The notes: a model not told the origin generated them from the sequence alone. Shown: positions 15,628 to 24,702, counted from the stretch's first letter. The stretch is DNA of 33,968 nt from Mogibacterium sp. (GCA_017432075.1 JAFRJV010000031.1:1-33968), one strand, 5' to 3'. Made by a program: numbers and translations.

Positions 15628-16122
15628 TTATCTTTCCCATTCTCTATTTTTTGGCCTCAAATGATCCATAAGACCTTCATTTCTGAAACTGAACACCTTG
15701 TTTGTGCCTCCACCGACTATAACATGGTCTAAAAGCTTCAGGCCAATCAGGTCTGAGGCAGCGATCAGCCTTTTTGTAACATCGATGTCCTCCGGACTTG
15801 GCCGGAGACTACCTGAAGGGTGCACATGAAACACGAGCATACTCGCTGCATTCGACAGGATTCCTGACTTTACTACATTAGCCGGACTCACAAGTGAAGC
15901 GTCAAGCGTGCCTACGCTGCAGATATTGAAGTTGATCGGCTGCCCGTTGGTCTTCAGGTTAAGCACTGCAAAGACCTCTCTGTCGTATGTTGCCAGTTCT
16001 TTTGCTATTACCTTCACTGCATCCTCCGGGCATGTGATCCGGTCTTCACTGTACAGCGACGGCTCTTTGACCATTCTGATGTTCACTACCTGGATCTTCT
16101 CGTCATTTCTCTTTCTTCCCAT
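15628..16122 (-). CDS. RadC-like JAB/MPN domain protein
   Basis: 164 residues carrying the JAMM metal motif FHVHPSGSLRPSPED with His99, His101, Ser103 and Asp112, and the preceding NFNICSVGTLDASLVSP typical of RadC-type proteins. These are common in phages and conjugative elements, often near antirestriction or DNA-processing genes. Their activity is unclear. It lacks the N-terminal helix-hairpin-helix region of chromosomal RadC. Its start overlaps the gene upstream. Confidence 0.9.
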   Translation of the reverse strand: MGRKRNDEKIQVVNIRMVKEPSLYSEDRITCPEDAVKVIAKELATYDREVFAVLNLKTNGQPINFNICSVGTLDASLVSPANVVKSGILSNAASMLVFHVHPSGSLRPSPEDIDVTKRLIAASDLIGLKLLDHVIVGGGTNKVFSFRNEGLMDHLRPKNREWER

Positions 16123-16282
16123 CGGCGAACACCTCCATGTCTATCGAATACACCGTCCCGTCAGGCAACTGATCCACCAGTTTCCTCAATCTTGCAAGGT
16201 CCACGCTGTCAATAACTACCGGCCGCATATGTCTCGGCATATACTCCGGTTCTTGTGTTGCCGGCTCTATCATCATCTGCAT
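16103..16282 (-). CDS. Unknown 59-residue protein
   Basis: The frame from ATG 16282 has GGAGG with an ideal 6-nt spacing. It encodes an acidic/hydrophobic small protein ending in DLARLRKLVDQLPDGTVYSIDMEVFADGKKEK-like sequence, with the central RLRKLVDQLPDGTVYSID part looking folded. It overlaps the gene upstream by about 74 nt in another frame and the RadC-like gene by 20 nt. Function unknown; the long overlap lowers certainty. Confidence 0.6.
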   Translation of the reverse strand: MQMMIEPATQEPEYMPRHMRPVVIDSVDLARLRKLVDQLPDGTVYSIDMEVFADGKKEK

Positions 16283-16511
16283 CTGCCGCCTCCTTCCTCT
16301 CAGGCTTTGGATCCTCGCCGTCCATAAGCCATGCAAGCTCACTGTGATTTGCCTTGATTGCATCCTGAAGATCGAATATGTTTGCCATCTCACCGGTCAG
16401 ACCGTTCTTGAGTATCAGTCTGCCATCGAGTGTCTTGATCTTGCTTGCCGTATCAAAGCCCTTATCTTTCAGCTTGTCCATGGTCTTCAGCTTCGTTCTG
16501 TCTATTGCCAT
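16209..16511 (-). CDS. Unknown 100-residue element protein
   Basis: Begins MAIDRTKLKTMDKLKDKGF with a perfect GGAGG at normal spacing. Residues 1-70 look like a real conserved domain (TASKIKTLDGRLILKNGLTG, FDLQDAI); the last 25 are low complexity and overlap the next gene in a different frame. It also overlaps the upstream Cys protein by 50 nt. No family name is offered. Confidence 0.68.
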   Translation of the reverse strand: MAIDRTKLKTMDKLKDKGFDTASKIKTLDGRLILKNGLTGEMANIFDLQDAIKANHSELAWLMDGEDPKPERKEAADADDDRAGNTRTGVYAETYAAGSY

Positions 16512-16650
16512 CTGTTTCCTCCTTCTTCTGCCTTATTCCCAGTTGTCGCATTATTTCCGGAAGACAGTAACCGCAGAATGGTGCAAGTTTATTGCGGTAA
16601 TTACAGTCTTCCGGACATTGTATCTTCGGGTATTCCCACAGATATCCCAT
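16462..16650 (-). CDS. Small four-cysteine protein
   Basis: 62 residues with CPEDCNYRNKLAPFCGYC at about 12-29, a probable zinc site of two CxxxC/CxxC pairs, followed by PEIMRQLGI. The C-terminal third overlaps the next gene and is very polar. It starts 2 nt after the winged-helix gene upstream. The Cys pattern and the tight packing support it. Confidence 0.65.
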   Translation of the reverse strand: MGYLWEYPKIQCPEDCNYRNKLAPFCGYCLPEIMRQLGIRQKKEETDGNRQNEAEDHGQAER

Positions 16651-16652
16651 AT

Positions 16653-16973
16653 CTATGCTTTCATCAGGTCTTTGCCATAGCCTGTGAAGGCATAGCTGTG
16701 AGTTCGGTCAAATTTGCTATCGTTGTACTCGCCGACCTTAATGACTCCTTCTCTGAGAAGCTTCTTCACTGCCGTCTGTACCATGTGCACCGTCAGGAAC
16801 GGCAGGTAAGCAGTGATCCTCTTGTATGAGGCACGCACCCAAGGATATCCGTCTATATAGAATGCTGCATCCGGATTTGACTGTGACTCCCACAGCTGAG
16901 AAGCAATTGCAGCTGCATTCGTCCCGCATATTCTCGCTACCTCTGTATTGAGCTTTTTCTCTTTGTAGTTCAT
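16653..16973 (-). CDS. Winged-helix, replication-initiator-like protein
   Basis: 106 residues from ATG 16973. The pattern NTEVARICGTNAAAIASQLW, YPWVRASYKRITAYLPFLT and VQTAVKKLLREGVIKVG is a helix-turn-helix/winged-helix of the kind at the N-terminus of RepA/DnaD-type proteins in phages and elements. It is far too short to be a full initiator and may be a DNA-binding accessory or regulator. The frame extends upstream to 17000 but GGGAGGGAAAT favours the internal ATG. It leads the overlapping gene set down to 15320. Confidence 0.75.
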   Translation of the reverse strand: MNYKEKKLNTEVARICGTNAAAIASQLWESQSNPDAAFYIDGYPWVRASYKRITAYLPFLTVHMVQTAVKKLLREGVIKVGEYNDSKFDRTHSYAFTGYGKDLMKA

Positions 16974-17078
16974 TTCTTTATTTCCCTCCCACAGTCTCAA
17001 AACAAAAGGAGCGTAGATCTTTATGATCCCGCCCCTGTGTCAATTATTCATTATTGCATGATGCCGATGCCGCCGTTA

Positions 17079-20000
17079 TCAGGCGAACATCTCAGCATCC
17101 TCTTTTGCCTGCTTGCGCTTCTTGATATATTCCTTTATCACAAGTGCAAGCATGCTGCCGAATGCTCCGGTAAAGAGTACGCCGTACACCCAGATCAGTG
17201 TGTTGTCGCCTGTCTTAGGCGGCGGGCTCACTACCGGGCCGTCCTTGACGAGAACAGTCTGTCCTTCGTCTTTCAGATCCTTGTGCTCCGCTACCTCGGT
17301 CAGTGTGAACTTTGAAAGGTCTTCGCCCTTCTTGTAGTCATTGATCCTGTAAGCAGTCTCGAACGCTACGAGTTCCTTGCCCTTGAGGCCAGTGGTATCG
17401 ATCACAAACGTAACCTTGACCTTGCCGTTCGGCTTTTTCGGCTGGAACGGTTCGCTCCATACAGTGACCTCATAACCGTGTTCAACGAGCGGATCGCCGG
17501 TATCCTTTACCATGAGAGCACCTTCGACCATATACCACTTGGAAGGATCGAGAGCCTTGTACTCGACCACGTCAGTAAGAGTAGTCTCCTTGCAAGGATC
17601 GACTTCCTTGGCCTTCTTGTCTCCTGTAAGAGTAGTTCCGATCTCAGGTGTCTGCACCGGAGTCTGGGCTACGTCTTTTTTAGGCTCAAGTGTGTTTGGC
17701 TCATCAGGATTCTCCGGGTTAGGATATGTCACATTATCACAGTAAGCGGTGTTCCAGTAGCCGTCCTTATCGTCGGTCTTGTTCTTCTGGTATTCTCTGT
17801 TGATGTCATTGCCCTTGTCATCCAGTGAGTCTGAATCCTTTGCAGCTGCTGCAAGATATTCTTTTGCATTATCGCTGACGACTGCAGTGTAAGTGACTAC
17901 AGCCTTCTCACCCGGCTCAAGAGTGATGTTCGCTGTGAACTCATCCTTGCCCTTGTTGTTCCACTTGCCTTCGCCTTCGAACTTCACATCCTTCAGCTTA
18001 GGTACAGTGAAGAACTCAGGGTTCTGGGTGAACTGATCCGTTACATCCATCGTCAGTGCGATGTTGCCGGTGTTCTCGACATGGACTTCGTACTCGATCT
18101 CGTCCTGAGCAAAGAATCCGTATTTGTCTCCCTTAGACGGAGCCTTGGTAGTACGGATCTTATACATCTCATATGACGGCTGAGGGTACTTCCATGTTAC
18201 GGTCTGGCCTTCATCCTCGATATCTTCGTGAGTAGCAGCGATGTGGCCTTCAGAATCGTAGACCTGTTCGAAAACTACAGTGTCCTTGCCGTAGAGCAGG
18301 TTTCCGTCGAAGGTGAATTCCACCTTGACCTTACCGTTTGAGCTTCTTGCCGTGAATTCCTTCTCAGCTCTGATTTCATTTCCCTTGGCATCCTTTATGA
18401 CCTTGCCTGTAGCCTTGTCGATCAGACGGCCCTTCGCAGTATACTTCTCGCCCTTCTTCAGGTTCGTATACTCTATGGTATCTGTGAGTTTTATCTCCTT
18501 CGCAGGCATGATCTCGGTATTCTCACCGTTCACATCGGCTGTGGTTCCGATCTCAGGGATATCGTCAGTGATGGTCTCAAGATCCACAAAGCCGGTCTGC
18601 GTCTTCTGATCCACAGTGAACCAGAACTTCTGCAGGATATATCCCTCGTTATGCTCACATGGCATCTCCTCAAGGATATATGAATCGTACGGAAGTGCTC
18701 CCCACTCGGATTTCATCTCAGCCTTCGTTCCGAATTCGCCTGTACCGAACCAAACTCCATGAAGGATGTCGTCCTTTCTTGCTTCAAGATCAGCAGTTTT
18801 GATGTCTTCCGCCTCAAGCAGATCATCGAACGGGTTCTGCTTTCTTGCAGTATCCGAATCCTCGTCCTCGTCTAAATCCCCGGCAGCTCTTCTGTCCTTG
18901 GTGGAAAAGAAGCCGTTCGCATCAGTCACAACTACGTGAGTCTCGCCATTAGCTACGCTGATGATCTTGAACGGAACATACGAGAATCTCTCGGAAGTTG
19001 AGTCAGCGATCTTGGTGCCCTGTACATCTGATCTGTACACATAATCATCGAAAGTCAGGTTAACGTCGTTTTTTCCGTCATCGAAGGAGACCATCACGCC
19101 GTCTTCCCTGATCTCAAACATATGCTCAGTCTTGTCAGTCCTCTGGTAGCTGTCATTTGTCTTGCTCTCGCGGATGGTATAGGTTCCGTAAGGCAGATCA
19201 TCGATCAGCGTCTCAGCTGTATAGGCCTGCTTCTCAGGATTCCAGTGAGTAACGATCTTTCCGACGTCCTCTCCGGATTTCACTCGTTTTATCGACTCAT
19301 TTCCGAACAGATCCTGCTTCGATGACAGTTTCTTCCAGTCAACGAGGTCAGTAGTATTACCGATGTCCTTTCTTACAACGACATCCTTCTCGGATACGTT
19401 CTTGATTGTGAATACGATGCCTTCAAGGCTGGCTCCGCCGAGTTTCTCAGATTTCCTGATCTCCTTGTCCCTCTTGACGATCTGGACGCCGCCCCTGATG
19501 ACAGGCTCTCTGGTCATATACTTGGTCAGGTCAACGATCATTCCGTCAGTGAATTCGATGGTCTCATTGACACCTTCCTCATTGTTCGTTCCGGCGATCT
19601 TCACATAGTCCTTGCCTTCCTCGGTGTAGACCTTGATGGTAAAACTCCACTTCTCATTGAGGTTATAGCCTTTGGACGGCTTTGTCTCTTTGATGAAGTA
19701 TGTGCCGTAGCTGAGATCCGAACCGAGAGTCGAGGATGCACCGCTGGCATCAGTCTTTATGATACCGACTACTGCATCCTTGGCGATCTCCTTCGCGTTC
19801 TTAGGCATGCTGCCGTTTGAATCCTCCCAGCTGACTGCAGGAGTCTTGTCTGAGAGGTATGGAACATCTCTTGTTACCACTCCCTGAGCTGATTTGTTCC
19901 AGATAGTGAATTCAGCACCTTCGAGTGTCGAATCGCCCTGGTCATAGGCTGTATCCAGATCATTGTCGATCTTCTGGATCTTCAGCCCAAATCTCTTGAC

Positions 20001-22079
20001 GTGGTTAGGGATCTTAGCAGGATCGACTTCCTTGATCACGCCGTCCTCATCGATGAAGACTTCGCCCTGCCAGTCTTTGTTCAGGTGATATCCCTTTTCT
20101 GTTCCGATCTCCTTCACGATATAGTGGCCGTAAGGAAGGTCCTTGTTTCCGGTAGTCGCAACACCGCCAGTAACTTTGATAGTCATGACTTTCTGTCCCT
20201 TAGGATATCTGATGCCTTTTACAAGAACGTCATGAGCGCTGTTGTTGATGATCTCAAGTTCTGCACCTTCGATGACTGCATCGCCCTGAGGTGTGGTCTT
20301 GCCTGTATCTGCATCGACCTTTGTGACCTTGAGGCCGCCCCTGATGACATCCTCTGCTACAGGAGTCTCAGTCAGGTCGATGATTTCTCCATCCTTTCTG
20401 ATGGTGAAGTTCTTGCTCCATGTTGTGTTCAGGAGATAGCCCTTAGACGGCTTGGTCTCCTTGACGGAGTAAGAACCGTAAGGCAGTGCATGCGCATCGG
20501 AAGACGCTATGCCGCTTTCGTTTGTTGTGATAACGAGCGCAGCTTCGCCTTTTGCGATCTCCTTGCCGCCAACCATCACTGACTGCTTCGACTGATTGTA
20601 GACAGTGAATTCAGCTCCCTTCAGGGTCGCATCGCCTTGTGCATAAGCCTCGTCGAGCTCATGATCGATCTTCGCAAGCTTGACACCACCGCGGATGATC
20701 GTTTCATCGCCTTTGAGCCTCTCGTTATAGGTCTTGACATGAAGGTTATCTGTGCCGTCTTCAGTGACATGGCCTACGACCTTCTCGTTATTCAGAAGAT
20801 AGCCTTCAGATGCTTTGACCTCGCGGATCACATAAGTGCCGAGAGGATAAGCAATCTTGCCGTCCTTGTCCTTGTAGAAGGCTGAATTCGTCATGCCTTC
20901 CGCTTTCACCGGATTCTGACCGCTGATCTTTCCGCCCGCATCAGTCACAAAGTTCCATGTCGCCTTGAGTGCGTTTGAAGCTTCAGCCTTGGCGGCTGTA
21001 TCGTACTGCCCGGCATAGAACTTGATCTCGTATACTGCACCTGCAAGAGTCGCATCGCCTTCACCATGATCATGCGGATAACCGGCAGGGTTCTTGGTGA
21101 GCAGTATGTCGATCAGATCTGTGATCGGTTCGTCATTGGCTGTGAAAGTAGTAGTTTCATCAGATTCGACCTTCACCGTGTAAGTCTCGGAGTCCTTGGC
21201 ATATCCCGGAGGAGCCGTTGTCTCCTTTACTGTGTAAGTGCCTTCCATCAGGTCTATAGTATTGCTCTCTCCGTTGGCCTTGAGAGTAAGGACTCCGGCA
21301 GACTTATTGCTGCTGTCATATACGGTGTATTTTGCACTTTCGATTGAATAACAACTGTTGCCGTCTGTGATGGAAGTCCTGTTAGATACCTTCTTCATTT
21401 TCAGGTGTCCTGGTGCTTCCAGATAGCCTACTATCATGTCCTGTACTCCGGACATATAGCACACAAATACTTTGAAACTGTCTGGTACTGCATCATCTTT
21501 GGAGCTGTCTGGTTTCCAAAGTGCATCTCCCAGTTTCTTAGCTTTAGTCCATACGTCTCCGAGATCAGAAGCATGGGTACCGCCCCAGGTAGCCATATCT
21601 GAAGGTCTTCCCGCATAGACATATGAAAGCGCCAGGTGCGCGATACCCCAGTCCTTGCTGAAGTTACCCGTATAATATGAGCCTCTGATATCCTTTACGT
21701 TATTGTCATAACCGGGATAAGACGGTGAGTAGTACATGATATTACGAATGGCATTCCACTTGCCCTTGTCGTCCTCGTCAGTAACGACCTTATCCACGGT
21801 CACGGTTCCGGTCGCCGGGGATGCCTTGGCTGGCTGAACGCAGTAAGAATATCTGCTTCCCAGGTCATCTCCGAGGTCACACTTTCTGGAGTTACTGTAG
21901 CCTCCCTCGCCGGATCCGTATGTGATCCTTCCTCCGTCAGTTACGGTGTACTTGCTGCCCACCTTACCGGTGAATGCCGCATATGAATTCTGCGTCATCG
22001 CGGCTCCGAGGACCATGATGAGCGCAAACGTTATGGCGAACACTCTGGTGAACGCCTTGAAATACTTGTTTTCTGTCAT
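17079..22079 (-). CDS. VaFE-repeat, SpaA/Cna-B-domain surface adhesin with sortase anchor
   Basis: A 1,666-residue wall-anchored protein. Residues 1-34 are a signal peptide. About 40-230 form a thioester-like head with Cys80 in SYCVQ. Then come roughly seven SpaA/Cna-B domains, each starting with a KxxKxD-type lysine strand and ending with a KET/RES glutamate strand and a YxLN-type asparagine, as needed for self-formed isopeptide bonds. Two VaFE repeats follow (VVFEQVYD and VAFETAYR, each closing with DEGQTV), separated by a DUF11-like domain. The end has PPKTGDN, a membrane segment and KKRKQ tail: a sortase signal with PPKTG in place of LPxTG. It should mediate attachment to host or other cells. 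No sortase gene is in the window. ATG 22079 has AAAGGAG upstream. Confidence 0.93.
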   Translation of the reverse strand: MTENKYFKAFTRVFAITFALIMVLGAAMTQNSYAAFTGKVGSKYTVTDGGRITYGSGEGGYSNSRKCDLGDDLGSRYSYCVQPAKASPATGTVTVDKVVTDEDDKGKWNAIRNIMYYSPSYPGYDNNVKDIRGSYYTGNFSKDWGIAHLALSYVYAGRPSDMATWGGTHASDLGDVWTKAKKLGDALWKPDSSKDDAVPDSFKVFVCYMSGVQDMIVGYLEAPGHLKMKKVSNRTSITDGNSCYSIESAKYTVYDSSNKSAGVLTLKANGESNTIDLMEGTYTVKETTAPPGYAKDSETYTVKVESDETTTFTANDEPITDLIDILLTKNPAGYPHDHGEGDATLAGAVYEIKFYAGQYDTAAKAEASNALKATWNFVTDAGGKISGQNPVKAEGMTNSAFYKDKDGKIAYPLGTYVIREVKASEGYLLNNEKVVGHVTEDGTDNLHVKTYNERLKGDETIIRGGVKLAKIDHELDEAYAQGDATLKGAEFTVYNQSKQSVMVGGKEIAKGEAALVITTNESGIASSDAHALPYGSYSVKETKPSKGYLLNTTWSKNFTIRKDGEIIDLTETPVAEDVIRGGLKVTKVDADTGKTTPQGDAVIEGAELEIINNSAHDVLVKGIRYPKGQKVMTIKVTGGVATTGNKDLPYGHYIVKEIGTEKGYHLNKDWQGEVFIDEDGVIKEVDPAKIPNHVKRFGLKIQKIDNDLDTAYDQGDSTLEGAEFTIWNKSAQGVVTRDVPYLSDKTPAVSWEDSNGSMPKNAKEIAKDAVVGIIKTDASGASSTLGSDLSYGTYFIKETKPSKGYNLNEKWSFTIKVYTEEGKDYVKIAGTNNEEGVNETIEFTDGMIVDLTKYMTREPVIRGGVQIVKRDKEIRKSEKLGGASLEGIVFTIKNVSEKDVVVRKDIGNTTDLVDWKKLSSKQDLFGNESIKRVKSGEDVGKIVTHWNPEKQAYTAETLIDDLPYGTYTIRESKTNDSYQRTDKTEHMFEIREDGVMVSFDDGKNDVNLTFDDYVYRSDVQGTKIADSTSERFSYVPFKIISVANGETHVVVTDANGFFSTKDRRAAGDLDEDEDSDTARKQNPFDDLLEAEDIKTADLEARKDDILHGVWFGTGEFGTKAEMKSEWGALPYDSYILEEMPCEHNEGYILQKFWFTVDQKTQTGFVDLETITDDIPEIGTTADVNGENTEIMPAKEIKLTDTIEYTNLKKGEKYTAKGRLIDKATGKVIKDAKGNEIRAEKEFTARSSNGKVKVEFTFDGNLLYGKDTVVFEQVYDSEGHIAATHEDIEDEGQTVTWKYPQPSYEMYKIRTTKAPSKGDKYGFFAQDEIEYEVHVENTGNIALTMDVTDQFTQNPEFFTVPKLKDVKFEGEGKWNNKGKDEFTANITLEPGEKAVVTYTAVVSDNAKEYLAAAAKDSDSLDDKGNDINREYQKNKTDDKDGYWNTAYCDNVTYPNPENPDEPNTLEPKKDVAQTPVQTPEIGTTLTGDKKAKEVDPCKETTLTDVVEYKALDPSKWYMVEGALMVKDTGDPLVEHGYEVTVWSEPFQPKKPNGKVKVTFVIDTTGLKGKELVAFETAYRINDYKKGEDLSKFTLTEVAEHKDLKDEGQTVLVKDGPVVSPPPKTGDNTLIWVYGVLFTGAFGSMLALVIKEYIKKRKQAKEDAEMFA

Positions 22080-22099
22080 TGCGTTTTTTCTCCTTTCCG

Positions 22100-22273
22100 C
22101 TAAATGCACATGAATGCAAGAATGATCACTGGGAGGCAGAGCGCAGCCATAATCCCTGTCAGAATCCAGGACAGTCTGTTGGCTGCCTTTTCACTGAGAT
22201 ACAGCTGCATGCCTGCATCGTCAGTGACGATGATCACCTCGTCATTCGGTTTGTTGTCTTTGTCTTTCGTCAT
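22100..22273 (-). CDS. Small single-span membrane protein before the adhesin gene
   Basis: 57 residues from ATG 22273 (AAAGGAA upstream): a charged N-terminus (TKDKDNKPND), then VIIVTDDAGMQLYLSEKAANRL, and a hydrophobic end (ILTGIMAALCLPVIILAF). It lies 20 nt before the adhesin start and directly after a candidate attenuator. A role in adhesin export or control is possible. The longer frame to 22339 runs through the hairpin and is not used. Confidence 0.72.
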   Translation of the reverse strand: MTKDKDNKPNDEVIIVTDDAGMQLYLSEKAANRLSWILTGIMAALCLPVIILAFMCI

Positions 22274-22300
22274 ATGGTTCCTTTCCCGCAAATCCGGACA

Positions 22301-22337
22301 TAAAAAAAGGCGCTCAGGTCTTTTCGACTTGAACGCC
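22301..22337 (-). terminator. Intrinsic terminator, likely attenuator of the adhesin operon
   Basis: A 12-step stem (GGCGTTCAAGTC with GACCTGAGCGCC, one mismatch, one wobble) with a 5-nt loop is followed by seven T on the minus strand. It ends 28 nt before the small membrane gene. It may also end the parAB transcript. Confidence 0.85.
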
Positions 22338-22358
22338 ACGTGTCATGATATTGCGATT

Positions 22359-22387
22359 ATTATAAATATATTAGTGTTACATATACA
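22359..22387 (-). promoter_or_regulatory. Possible promoter of the adhesin operon
   Basis: Minus strand: TGTATA, 17 nt, TATAAT. The -10 is perfect and the -35 poor (3 of 6). Transcripts would start about 15 nt before the terminator hairpin. Confidence 0.45.
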
Positions 22388-22391
22388 TATT

Positions 22392-22441
22392 CCCACCATC
22401 TCTTACTTCTTCGGGTAGTAACCGGTAGTAAGAGAGGTGGG
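22392..22441. repeat. Long hairpin between parB and the adhesin operon
   Basis: CCCACC-A-TCTCTTACT pairs with AGTAAGAGA-GGTGGG: 15 bp with one bulged A and a 19-nt loop. It begins about 50 nt after the parB stop. No T run follows on either strand, so it may be a 3'-end stabiliser, or a partition site for the adjacent ParB. Confidence 0.6.
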
Positions 22442-22493
22442 GTTACAGGGGAGGAGATGGGAAAACATACTCCTGATACAATATGCGCTATGC

Positions 22494-23444
22494 CTATCTG
22501 GCATCATCCCGGTCTCGTTGTCTCTGTCTGTGTCTGGCATAGTATTCCATAGCTGCAGCGATATAGTCCTCACGCTTCGAAACCGGCAGGTCCGGCGGAA
22601 ACAGCCTTCTAAAGCGTTCGCCGCTCAGCACTATGCGTTCTTTCTGGTTGGGCTTCTCCTCAAGGAGGATAGCTTCTATCACCTCCGGAGTGAGTTTCTT
22701 CTCCGCGCACATCTGTCTCATTCGAATCGCCTGAGCATGAGATGGAGTGCACTGTTCAGCATCCATACATTCCCATATATGTCCCTGCTGGACTTTTGGA
22801 ATGAACGATAATTCTATTGCCGGGCGCATGGCCATCTGTCCCTCATCCACCATATCCAGGATCTCCGGAATAAGTTCTGTAAGACGAATATATCTGGAAA
22901 TTGTTCTTCCGCTTTCACCTGATGAATCTCCTAGAAGATCTCTGGTTTTCTCTCCCTCAAAAATGTGGACCATTTGTCCACCATTTTTTAAGGGCCTTCC
23001 TGGCAGTCTCTTCATTGCCTCCATTCTCATCTTATACGCGAAGGCTTTCTCGCTCGGAAGGATTTTGGTCCTCTGGAAATTACTTTCGACCATGAAAATT
23101 GTTCCTTCATCACGAGTCATATCCACTACTTCACACCTAAGTGTATCGATGCCTGCTATCTGGCAGGCTCTTAATCGCCTGTGCCCGGAAAGAAGTTCGT
23201 ATCTTCCATCTTCCTTTTTCCGGACTGTAGCAGGAGTCAGTACACCGTTCTCTCTGATCGATTCGACAAGATTGAGCATGTCTTCATCATCTCTGACTTT
23301 GAACGGATGATCCGGGAACGGGTCGATCTCATCGAGAGGTATCTCGTATATCCTCTTGAGCTTCGCGTCATCTCTCTCCTCTTGTGATGAAAACAGCTCA
23401 TCGAGCGAGGGCAGCTTCATCTCTATGTCTTTCACGTTCGCCAA
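22494..23444 (-). CDS. parB: ParB/RepB/Spo0J family partition protein
   Basis: 316 residues with the ParB N-terminal CTPase/nuclease-like domain (IPLDEIDPFPDHPFKV, the SGHRRLRA motif near residue 87) and a helix-turn-helix centre (SESGRTISRYIRLTEL-like). It binds a centromere-like site and, with ParA, keeps the excised circular element in dividing cells. The frame overlaps parA by 47 nt; ATG 23420 is an alternative that reduces this. It follows parA directly. Confidence 0.92.
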   Translation of the reverse strand: MANVKDIEMKLPSLDELFSSQEERDDAKLKRIYEIPLDEIDPFPDHPFKVRDDEDMLNLVESIRENGVLTPATVRKKEDGRYELLSGHRRLRACQIAGIDTLRCEVVDMTRDEGTIFMVESNFQRTKILPSEKAFAYKMRMEAMKRLPGRPLKNGGQMVHIFEGEKTRDLLGDSSGESGRTISRYIRLTELIPEILDMVDEGQMAMRPAIELSFIPKVQQGHIWECMDAEQCTPSHAQAIRMRQMCAEKKLTPEVIEAILLEEKPNQKERIVLSGERFRRLFPPDLPVSKREDYIAAAMEYYARHRQRQRDRDDAR

Positions 23445-24216
23445 GCTTCATCACCTCTTTCGTCAGTTGTTCATATGCAATAGCAGGTTTTGAGCCTTTG
23501 TCATACGCGAAAATGCTCATCCCTGCCTTGCTTGCCTCAGCTGCTTTTACAGCTACCGGTATCTGGGTATCGAAGATTCGGATGCTCATGCCGTATTTCG
23601 TCCTGATGGTATTGATCACTTCTTTCGACAGGTTGGTCCTGCTGTCTACAAGCGTCATGACTATACCAGCGATCTTAAGATTCTCGTTAGTGTGGTTCCT
23701 GACCATATCTATGCTTTTCATCAGATGTGTCATCCCTTTTGTCGGAAGGTACTGTGCCTGCACCGGGATTATCACTTCATCCGCAGCCGTCAGTGCATTT
23801 ATCGTGATCATGCCAAGTGATGGCATGCAGTCGATAAGGATATAGTCGTAATCCTTTTTCACATCTTTCAGAAGGTTCGCCAGCACCTTTTCTCTGCTCA
23901 TGGCATTCACAAGCTGTGATTCCATAGAGGACAAATCAAGATTCGACGGGATCAAATCCACTCCTTCAGGATGATGCAGGATAGTGTCCTGAACTACAGG
24001 TTTGTAGTCCTGTGTTACCAAGTACATCAGTTTTCCCAGTGAATTCTCTAGCGCATCCGCGTCCCATCCAAGGGCCGAGGTCAGGTCATTTTGCGGATCT
24101 GCATCTATCAGTAATACCCGTTTGCCTTCTCTGGCCAAACCGATCCCGAGATTCAGTGTGGTCGTGGTCTTTGTCACTCCGCCTTTCTGGTTACATATCG
24201 CTATCGTCTTCGCCAT
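23398..24216 (-). CDS. parA: ParA/Soj partition ATPase
   Basis: 272 residues. The deviant Walker A motif KGGVTKTT is at 11-18 (KTIAICNQKGGVTKTTTTLN), the switch DADPQNDLTSALG at about 40-52, and the Walker B region YDYILIDCMPSLG at about 116. It binds nucleoid DNA with ATP and moves ParB-bound molecules. ATG 24216 has GAGGAGG upstream. It overlaps the end of the 138-residue gene before it, so partition genes are coupled to the leader genes. Confidence 0.95.
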   Translation of the reverse strand: MAKTIAICNQKGGVTKTTTTLNLGIGLAREGKRVLLIDADPQNDLTSALGWDADALENSLGKLMYLVTQDYKPVVQDTILHHPEGVDLIPSNLDLSSMESQLVNAMSREKVLANLLKDVKKDYDYILIDCMPSLGMITINALTAADEVIIPVQAQYLPTKGMTHLMKSIDMVRNHTNENLKIAGIVMTLVDSRTNLSKEVINTIRTKYGMSIRIFDTQIPVAVKAAEASKAGMSIFAYDKGSKPAIAYEQLTKEVMKLGERERHRDEAALAR

Positions 24217-24607
24217 CCGCATCCTCCTCTTCGCCATATAGTTCCAGGCCTAGCAGATAAGTCTCTATCAGACCCGAATAATCAAAGAACTGTTCCAGAT
24301 AGTACCTGCCATTTTCCTCTGTGTATCCTGCAGCTGCAGCGCCCATCATCCCGGCGGAGTCTTCCATGCCGGCCATCATGAACGCGACCGCAAGGAGGGC
24401 CATCGCTTCTTTGAACTCTCCTCTGGAATACAGCCCAAGGATGAGATTGCAGAGCAGGACCGTATGTGGAGCATCATATTCGAATTCCCCGGATTCATCG
24501 AAATCGATGGCTGTCATCTTAGCGATATAGTCCATCATAGGGCATACACTTTCCGCCTTTTCGCTCTTTTCTGTAATAACGTGCTTCTTCTTTCCTATAT
24601 TGATCAT
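24191..24607 (-). CDS. Unknown 138-residue protein before parA
   Basis: A mainly helical acidic protein (start MINIGKKKHVITEKSEKAES; centre TVLLCNLILGLYSRGEFKEAMALLAVAFMMAG), ending in a run of acidic residues (GEEEDADGEDDSD). The centre is Ala/Met-rich but not a clear membrane segment. AAAGGAA lies before ATG 24607, and the end overlaps parA. Unrecognised; a regulator of partition or an element maintenance factor would fit the place. Confidence 0.72.
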   Translation of the reverse strand: MINIGKKKHVITEKSEKAESVCPMMDYIAKMTAIDFDESGEFEYDAPHTVLLCNLILGLYSRGEFKEAMALLAVAFMMAGMEDSAGMMGAAAAGYTEENGRYYLEQFFDYSGLIETYLLGLELYGEEEDADGEDDSDM

Positions 24608-24702
24608 TTTGTTTTCCTTTCTCCGTGTTCCGGACATAATAATTGGCCCTGCACCCTGTGTACAGAGCCATGTAATCCGGAAGCCGGAGAGGGGAGTCGA
24701 TA

